DNA of 64,000 bases from assembly GCF_019458805.1 (NCBI RefSeq), contig NZ_JAIBOA010000001.1, positions 186,001-250,000 of the forward strand. The letters run 5' to 3'. Shown one piece after another: positions 59,928-64,000 of this stretch; the first letter of the stretch is position 1; every line of letters begins with the position of its first letter. Source of the stretch: Actinomadura parmotrematis (GTDB taxonomy: Bacteria; Actinomycetota; Actinomycetes; Streptosporangiales; Streptosporangiaceae). Under the pieces are notes generated by a model, which did no database searches, was not told the DNA's origin, and saw only the letters and a list, made by a program, of their open reading frames with translations. A program made the translations under genes and the position numbers.

Positions 59928-60328
59928 CGGCCTCTTCTTCCCCGCTCGCATCGATCGTCACGCACCCGCCGCATCCGTTGACGCGGCCCGAGCACGCCGG
60001 GTTCGCACCCGCGCCAGGGATATCTGACCATGAACGAGGCCCTCGTGGTGGAATGCCGCGCCCGCCCAATATTTCCCGCCGAAGCGCGCATGTCCCACCC
60101 GCCGCCACCACCACGCCCGCCGCACCCGAAGCCGTTCGCGGCGGGCCGGCGAACCCCCGGCCCCGCGCGGCCCGCCCGCAGAACCGACCCGGACCTTCGC
60201 CGCGCGCACCCGTGCCGCCGGTCGAGCGACGGCCACCCCGCCCCGCCGCCAACGATGACCGGCCGGTCACGGGCGATGGGGCGGCCGTTCGCAGAGCGGC
60301 TGGGGGCGCGGGCCGTCTTGGGGATTTG

Positions 60329-60347
60329 TTAGGCAAGGCTTGCCTAT
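60329..60347 (+). promoter_or_regulatory. Iron box 1 (DmdR/IdeR operator)
   Basis: TTAGGCAAGGCTTGCCTAT is a 19-bp palindrome (9-1-9) with one mismatch at the last base, matching the DmdR/IdeR/DtxR operator. Between 59952 and here I see only GC-rich non-coding sequence. It may control an upstream start site of the same cluster. Confidence 0.85.
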
Positions 60348-60430
60348 GTTGCGGGAAGCGTCCAGTATCGGCGGAGGCGACTCTGATCACTACCGGGCGA
60401 GCTTGACAGCGGGTGGACGGCGACGGGATC

Positions 60431-60449
60431 TTAGGTAAGCCTTACCTAA
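60431..60449 (+). promoter_or_regulatory. Iron box 2 (DmdR/IdeR operator)
   Basis: TTAGGTAAGCCTTACCTAA is a perfect 9-1-9 palindrome and an excellent match to the actinobacterial iron box. It lies 24 bases before the carrier-protein start, where bound Fe2+-repressor would block transcription, giving induction under iron starvation. Confidence 0.93.
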
Positions 60450-60473
60450 TCTGATCCCCTGAGAGGTGACGTC

Positions 60474-60704
60474 ATGGAGCGGACCCCGCTCACCGCGGAC
60501 CGCGTCCGCGCCGATGTGGCGGACGTGCTGAGCGTTCCCCCGGGCGAGCTCGACGAGGACCTCCGGCTCATCGACCAGGGCATGGACTCGATCCGGATGA
60601 TGACGCTGGTCGAGCGCTGGCGCGCCGACGGGGCCGACGTCACCTTCGTGGACCTGGCCGAGGGACCGACGGTGGCCGAGTGGGTCGCCCTGCTCGGCCG
60701 CTGA
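60474..60704 (+). CDS. Stand-alone aryl carrier protein
   Basis: A 76-residue phosphopantetheine carrier. Ser39 in DQGMDSIRMM is the cofactor attachment site. The surrounding sequence (LRLIDQGMDSIRMMTLVERW, VTFVDLAEGPTVAEWVALL) most closely resembles the aryl carrier domain at the C terminus of EntB/DhbB isochorismatases, here free of the isochorismatase. So it probably carries 2,3-dihydroxybenzoate or salicylate as a thioester, both for the halogenase encoded next and for the EntF-like synthetase. GAGAGGTGA precedes the ATG, directly behind iron box 2. Confidence 0.9.
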   Translation: MERTPLTADRVRADVADVLSVPPGELDEDLRLIDQGMDSIRMMTLVERWRADGADVTFVDLAEGPTVAEWVALLGR

Positions 60705-60744
60705 CACCCCCGACCCCCGCGTCACACCCCGAGGAGCCCCCCAG

Positions 60745-62244
60745 GTGAAGAACGAGAGCTTCGACGTCGTCGTGGTCGGCGGCGGTCCCGGCGGATCGAC
60801 GGCGGCCACGCTGGTGGCCCGGCGCGGCCACCGCGTCCTGCTGCTGGAGAAGGAGACCTTCCCGCGCTACCAGATCGGCGAGTCGCTGCTCCCGGCGACC
60901 GTGCACGGCATCTGCCGGCTGCTCGGCGTCGAGGAGGAGATGGAGCGCGCCGCCTTCACCCGCAAGCGCGGCGGCAGCTTCCGCTGGGGCACCAACCCGG
61001 TGCCGTGGAACTTCCTGTTCGCGCTGTCGCCGGAGATCTCCGGCCCGACCTCCTACGCCTACCAGGTCGAGCGCATGAAGTTCGACGAGATCCTGCTGCG
61101 CAACGCCGCCGCCAAGGGCGTGGAGGTCCGCGAGAACGCCGCGGTGGGCGAGGTCGTCGAGGACGGCGGGCAGGTCACCGGCGTCCGCTACACCGACGCG
61201 GACGGCGAGGTCCACGAGGTGTCCGCGCGGTACGTCATCGACGCCTCGGGCAACCGGACCCGCATCAGCGCCGCCGTCGGCGGCGAGCGCGTCTACTCCG
61301 AGCACTTCCGCAACCTGGCGCTGTTCGGCTACTTCGAGGGCGGCGGCCGGCTGCCCGCGCCCGACGCCGGCAACATCCTGTGCGCCGCGTTCGACGAGGG
61401 CTGGATCTGGTACATCCCGCTCAGCGACACCCTGACCAGCGTCGGCGCCGTCATCAGCGCCACCCGCGCGCAGGAGATCCAGGGCGACCAGGCGGCGCGG
61501 GAGAAGGCGCTGCGCGGCTTCCTCGACCGCTGCGAGATCGTCCGCGACCTGCTCGGCCCGGACGCCGCCCGCGTCACCGAGGGCACCTACGGCGAGCTGC
61601 GCGTCCGCAAGGACTACTCCTACGCCAACACCCGGTTCTGGCGGCCCGGCATGGCCCTCGTCGGCGACGCGGCCTGCTTCATCGACCCGGTGTTCTCCAC
61701 CGGCGTGCACCTGGCCACCTACGCCGGGCTCCTGGCGGCCCGCGCCGTCAACTCCGTGCTCGGCGGCGAGCTGGACGAGGAGCGCGCCTTCGGCGAGTTC
61801 GAGGGCCGCTACCGCCGCGAGTACAAGGTCTTCTACGAGTTCCTCAGCTCCTTCTACGACATGCAGGGGAACGAGGACGGCTACTTCTGGAAGGCCAAGA
61901 AGGTCACCGCCTTCGACACGACCGCGATGGAGGCGTTCGTGACGCTCGTCGGCGGCGTGGCGTCGGGCGAGACCGCCCTCACCGCCCCCGCGGAGATGGT
62001 GGACCGGTTCGGGGCCTCCGCCCGGTCCCTGTCGGAGGCGGTCGAGGCCACGGGGGACATGACCACCGCTTCGGGCGAGCGGATGAACCACCTGTTCGGC
62101 GTCCCGGTCGTCGGCGACGTCATGCACGAGATGAACGAGATCCAGCGACGCGGTGTCCTCGGCTCCGCCACCCGGGAGGCGCCCCTGCTCCCCGGCGGCC
62201 TCGTCCCCACGGCCGACGGCCTGGGGTGGACCGAACCCGCCTGA
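60745..62244 (+). CDS. FAD-dependent halogenase of the carrier-tethered-substrate type
   Basis: A 499-residue flavoprotein. The FAD motif is GGGPGG (12-17); FPRYQIGESLLP follows; the halogenase signature WxWxIP is WIWYIP (220-225); GDAACFIDPVFSTGVHLA is the second FAD segment. The C-terminal region (about 370-499) resembles the extended tail of halogenases that act on carrier-bound aromatic rings, such as CndH and PltA groups. FADH2 and chloride yield hypochlorous acid that chlorinates the ring. Directly after the aryl carrier gene, it should halogenate the aryl-carrier-bound benzoate. Family membership is clear, the substrate is inferred. Confidence 0.9.
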   Translation: MKNESFDVVVVGGGPGGSTAATLVARRGHRVLLLEKETFPRYQIGESLLPATVHGICRLLGVEEEMERAAFTRKRGGSFRWGTNPVPWNFLFALSPEISGPTSYAYQVERMKFDEILLRNAAAKGVEVRENAAVGEVVEDGGQVTGVRYTDADGEVHEVSARYVIDASGNRTRISAAVGGERVYSEHFRNLALFGYFEGGGRLPAPDAGNILCAAFDEGWIWYIPLSDTLTSVGAVISATRAQEIQGDQAAREKALRGFLDRCEIVRDLLGPDAARVTEGTYGELRVRKDYSYANTRFWRPGMALVGDAACFIDPVFSTGVHLATYAGLLAARAVNSVLGGELDEERAFGEFEGRYRREYKVFYEFLSSFYDMQGNEDGYFWKAKKVTAFDTTAMEAFVTLVGGVASGETALTAPAEMVDRFGASARSLSEAVEATGDMTTASGERMNHLFGVPVVGDVMHEMNEIQRRGVLGSATREAPLLPGGLVPTADGLGWTEPA

Positions 62245-62268
62245 CCCCGCCCCCAGGAGAACCAGACC

Positions 62269-63222
62269 ATGAACCCCCTCTTCGGCCGCTCGCGGCTCCT
62301 CGTCGCCGCGCTCGCCGTCGGCGCCCTGTCCCTCACCGGCTGCGGCGACGACGCCAAGGACGCGGCCGCGCCCGCGCCGAGCGCGACCAGCCGCACCGTG
62401 CAGGCCACCAACGGTTCCGTCACCGTGCCGGCGAACCCCAAGAAGGTCGTCGGGATCAACTACGCCACCGGCGCGCTGCTGGACGTCGGCGTCGTCCCGG
62501 TCGGCACCACCAAGATCGAGGAGCCGCTGGACCTGGTGCCCGCGCAGCAGGCGCAGGGCGCCAAGATCCCCGAGATCGGCGCCGGCGACCAGATCAACCT
62601 GGAGAAGGTGGCCGCGCTCCAGCCCGACCTCATCATCGTCGAGGGCGCCGACTTCGGCTGGCCGATCGACAAGCTCACCAAGATCGCGCCGACGCTGTAC
62701 TTCGAGGTGACCAAGCCGAGCGAGCTGGTCGGCTCGGCCGAGAAGATCGCCGCCGCGGTCGGCCGCGAGGCCAAGACCAAGGAGCTGAAGGCCGCCTACG
62801 AGAAGCGGCTCGCCGAGGTCAAGGGCAAGTACGCGACGGCGCTGCAGAAGAAGTTCACCATCGTCAGCACCTACGGCGAGGGCAAGTTCTACATCGACAC
62901 CCGCACCTCGTGGATGGGGCAGGTGCTGAACGGCCTCGGCGCCGGCTTCGCCAAGGAGTCCGACAAGACCGACACGCACGAGAACGAGTACTCGCAGGAG
63001 AAGCTGTCGGTCCTGTCCGACGCGGACGTGGTGCTCATCGGCAACTCGGGCGGCAAGTTCACGCCCGAGGTCGACAAGATGCTCGCCACCCCGCAGTGGA
63101 AGCTGCTGAAGGCCGCCAGGACCGGCCAGGTCCACGGCATCGACTACAGCTACGCCGACCGCTACAGCACGATGTCGGCCGTCCTCGACCAGATCGAGAA
63201 GATCCTCCAGGGCCTCGGCTGA
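62269..63222 (+). CDS. Siderophore-binding lipoprotein (ABC transporter)
   Basis: A 317-residue extracytoplasmic binding protein of the FecB/FepB class. The signal peptide ends in lipobox LTGC (Cys near 25), followed by an Ala/Pro linker. The two-lobed periplasmic-binding domain (about 45-317) has NPKKVVGINYATGALLDVGV, LQPDLIIVEGADFGW and SYADRYSTMSAVLDQIEKIL. It would capture the ferric siderophore made by this cluster and pass it to a permease encoded elsewhere. ATG start with CAGGAG upstream, 24 bases after the halogenase. Confidence 0.92.
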   Translation: MNPLFGRSRLLVAALAVGALSLTGCGDDAKDAAAPAPSATSRTVQATNGSVTVPANPKKVVGINYATGALLDVGVVPVGTTKIEEPLDLVPAQQAQGAKIPEIGAGDQINLEKVAALQPDLIIVEGADFGWPIDKLTKIAPTLYFEVTKPSELVGSAEKIAAAVGREAKTKELKAAYEKRLAEVKGKYATALQKKFTIVSTYGEGKFYIDTRTSWMGQVLNGLGAGFAKESDKTDTHENEYSQEKLSVLSDADVVLIGNSGGKFTPEVDKMLATPQWKLLKAARTGQVHGIDYSYADRYSTMSAVLDQIEKILQGLG

Positions 63223-63252
63223 CCGACCGCCGCCGGCGCACCGCCGGCGGCC

Positions 63253-63279
63253 CGGCCCGCCCCGCCACGGGGCGGGCCG
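63253..63279 (+). terminator. Hairpin between the binding-protein gene and the NRPS gene
   Basis: An 11-bp stem (63253-63263 with 63269-63279) and a 5-base loop, 22 bases before the NRPS start. It may reduce rather than stop transcription into the NRPS gene. Confidence 0.55.
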
Positions 63280-63301
63280 ACCCCCGCACAGAAAGGCCGT
63301 G

Positions 63302-64000
63302 ATGTCCGGCGCACGCCCCCTCCCCCTGACCGGAGCCCAGGAAGGTGTCTGGTACGCCCAGCGCATCGACCCCGACCACCCGGGCTTCAACGTCAGCCAG
63401 TACGTGGAGGTGACGGGGCCGCTGGACGTCGCGGCGTTCGGCGCGGCCGTCGAGGGCGCCCTCGGCGAGGCGGACGCGCTCGGCGTCCGCTTCGCCGACG
63501 GCCCCGGCGGCCCGCGCCAGGTCCCCGGCGCGGCCCGCCCGTGGCGGGTCGACGTCGTCGACCTGCGCGGCGAGCCCGACCCGGCCGCGGCCGCGCACGC
63601 CCGCATGCGCGCCGACCTCGCCGTCCCCGCCGACCTCGCCGGCGACCGGCTCGGCACCCAGGCGCTGTTCGTCCTCGGCGACGGCGAGCACCTGTGGTTC
63701 CAGCGCTACCACCACCTGCTCATCGACGGGTACTCGGTGACGCTGCTCGCCCGCCGCGCCGCCGAGCTCTACACTGCGGCCGTGACCGGCGCGGACGCGC
63801 CGCCGTCCCCGTTCCGGCCGCTCGCGCCGCTGCTGGACGACGAGGCCGCCTACGCCGGGTCGGAGCAGCAGGCCGCCGACCGCGCGTTCTGGACCGCCTA
63901 CCGCGGCGCCGCCGACCCGGTGCCGTTCGCCGCGGCGCCGCGCCCGGCCGCCGCGACGTTCCTGCGCGAGCGCGCCGACGCGCCGCCGGAGACCAGCGAG
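63302..64000 (+). CDS. EntF-like nonribosomal peptide synthetase, N-terminal condensation domain (cut by window edge)
   Basis: The first 233 residues of an NRPS. It opens directly with a condensation domain (LPLTGAQEGVWYAQRIDP), whose active site HHLLIDG lies at 137-143, preceded by WFQRYHHLL. The layout (no starter adenylation domain, short Met start, WYAQ/WFQRYHH spacing) matches EntF/DhbF-type synthetases, which accept an aryl group from a separate aryl carrier protein and join it to an amino acid. The rest, including adenylation and any thioesterase domains, lies beyond 64000. AAAGG lies a few bases before the ATG. Confidence 0.92.
   Translation, partial: MSGARPLPLTGAQEGVWYAQRIDPDHPGFNVSQYVEVTGPLDVAAFGAAVEGALGEADALGVRFADGPGGPRQVPGAARPWRVDVVDLRGEPDPAAAAHARMRADLAVPADLAGDRLGTQALFVLGDGEHLWFQRYHHLLIDGYSVTLLARRAAELYTAAVTGADAPPSPFRPLAPLLDDEAAYAGSEQQAADRAFWTAYRGAADPVPFAAAPRPAAATFLRERADAPPETSE

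Noticed and set aside
60030..60332. Possible 100-codon gene in the gap before the iron boxes
   Set aside because: Pro/Arg/Ala-rich frame without a ribosome-binding site or domain, ending inside the first iron box (box at 60329-60347); its composition looks non-coding.

Overview
This is a very GC-rich (about 73-75% by eye) chromosomal window from a morphologically differentiating actinomycete. BldD, actinobacterial integration host factor (mIHF), LexA-type SOS boxes, DmdR/IdeR iron boxes, frequent GTG/TTG starts and ATGA/GTGA gene overlaps all point that way. A PyrK-type dihydroorotate dehydrogenase and the gene order are more like Streptosporangiales (for example Actinomadura) than Streptomyces, but the genus is an inference.

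Layout. 1-8.5 kb: a degenerate protein-kinase gene (cut by the window edge), a secreted GH3 glycosidase with an AhpD-like partner, a polyprenyl diphosphate synthase, metF, a GNAT acetyltransferase, two small genes resembling type VII secretion substrates, an ArsC-like protein and a YbaK-type editing protein, the last two separated by a repeat. 8.6-11.1 kb: an SOS-controlled HEPN gene, a YbhN-like membrane protein and bldD. 11.5-21.7 kb: the full pyrimidine operon pyrR-pyrB-pyrC-carA-carB-pyrK-pyrD-pyrF, preceded by a PyrR-binding RNA hairpin. 21.9-35.8 kb: housekeeping genes mihF, gmk, rpoZ, coaBC, metK, priA, def, fmt, rsmB and rpe, interspersed with membrane proteins. 36.6-41.2 kb: an FMN riboswitch and ribE-ribM-ribBA-ribH, then hisG and a PH-domain protein.

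From 41.3 kb the content is accessory. It holds a drug exporter with two inverted-repeat operators, a Uma2 nuclease gene next to a broken partial copy, a lipoprotein and two tandem D-Ala-D-Ala carboxypeptidases. A sulfur module follows: SBP56-type methanethiol oxidase, Tat-exported sulfite-oxidase-like enzyme and a membrane protein. At 49.6-59.1 kb lies a coherent purine-catabolism island: MoxR, VWA, XdhC and a molybdopterin nucleotidyltransferase (maturation of a xanthine-dehydrogenase-type enzyme not encoded here), a DUF6986 aldolase-like protein, a DUF2877 protein, a PucR regulator and an NCS2 purine/uracil permease. A polysaccharide deacetylase follows.

The most interesting stretch is 60.3-64.0 kb, the start of an iron-regulated gene cluster. 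Two 19-bp iron boxes stand before a free-standing aryl carrier protein, a flavin-dependent halogenase of the carrier-tethered type, a siderophore-binding lipoprotein and the first domain of an EntF-like nonribosomal peptide synthetase. This reads as a pathway to a halogenated (probably chlorinated) aryl-capped siderophore; the rest of the cluster lies beyond the window.
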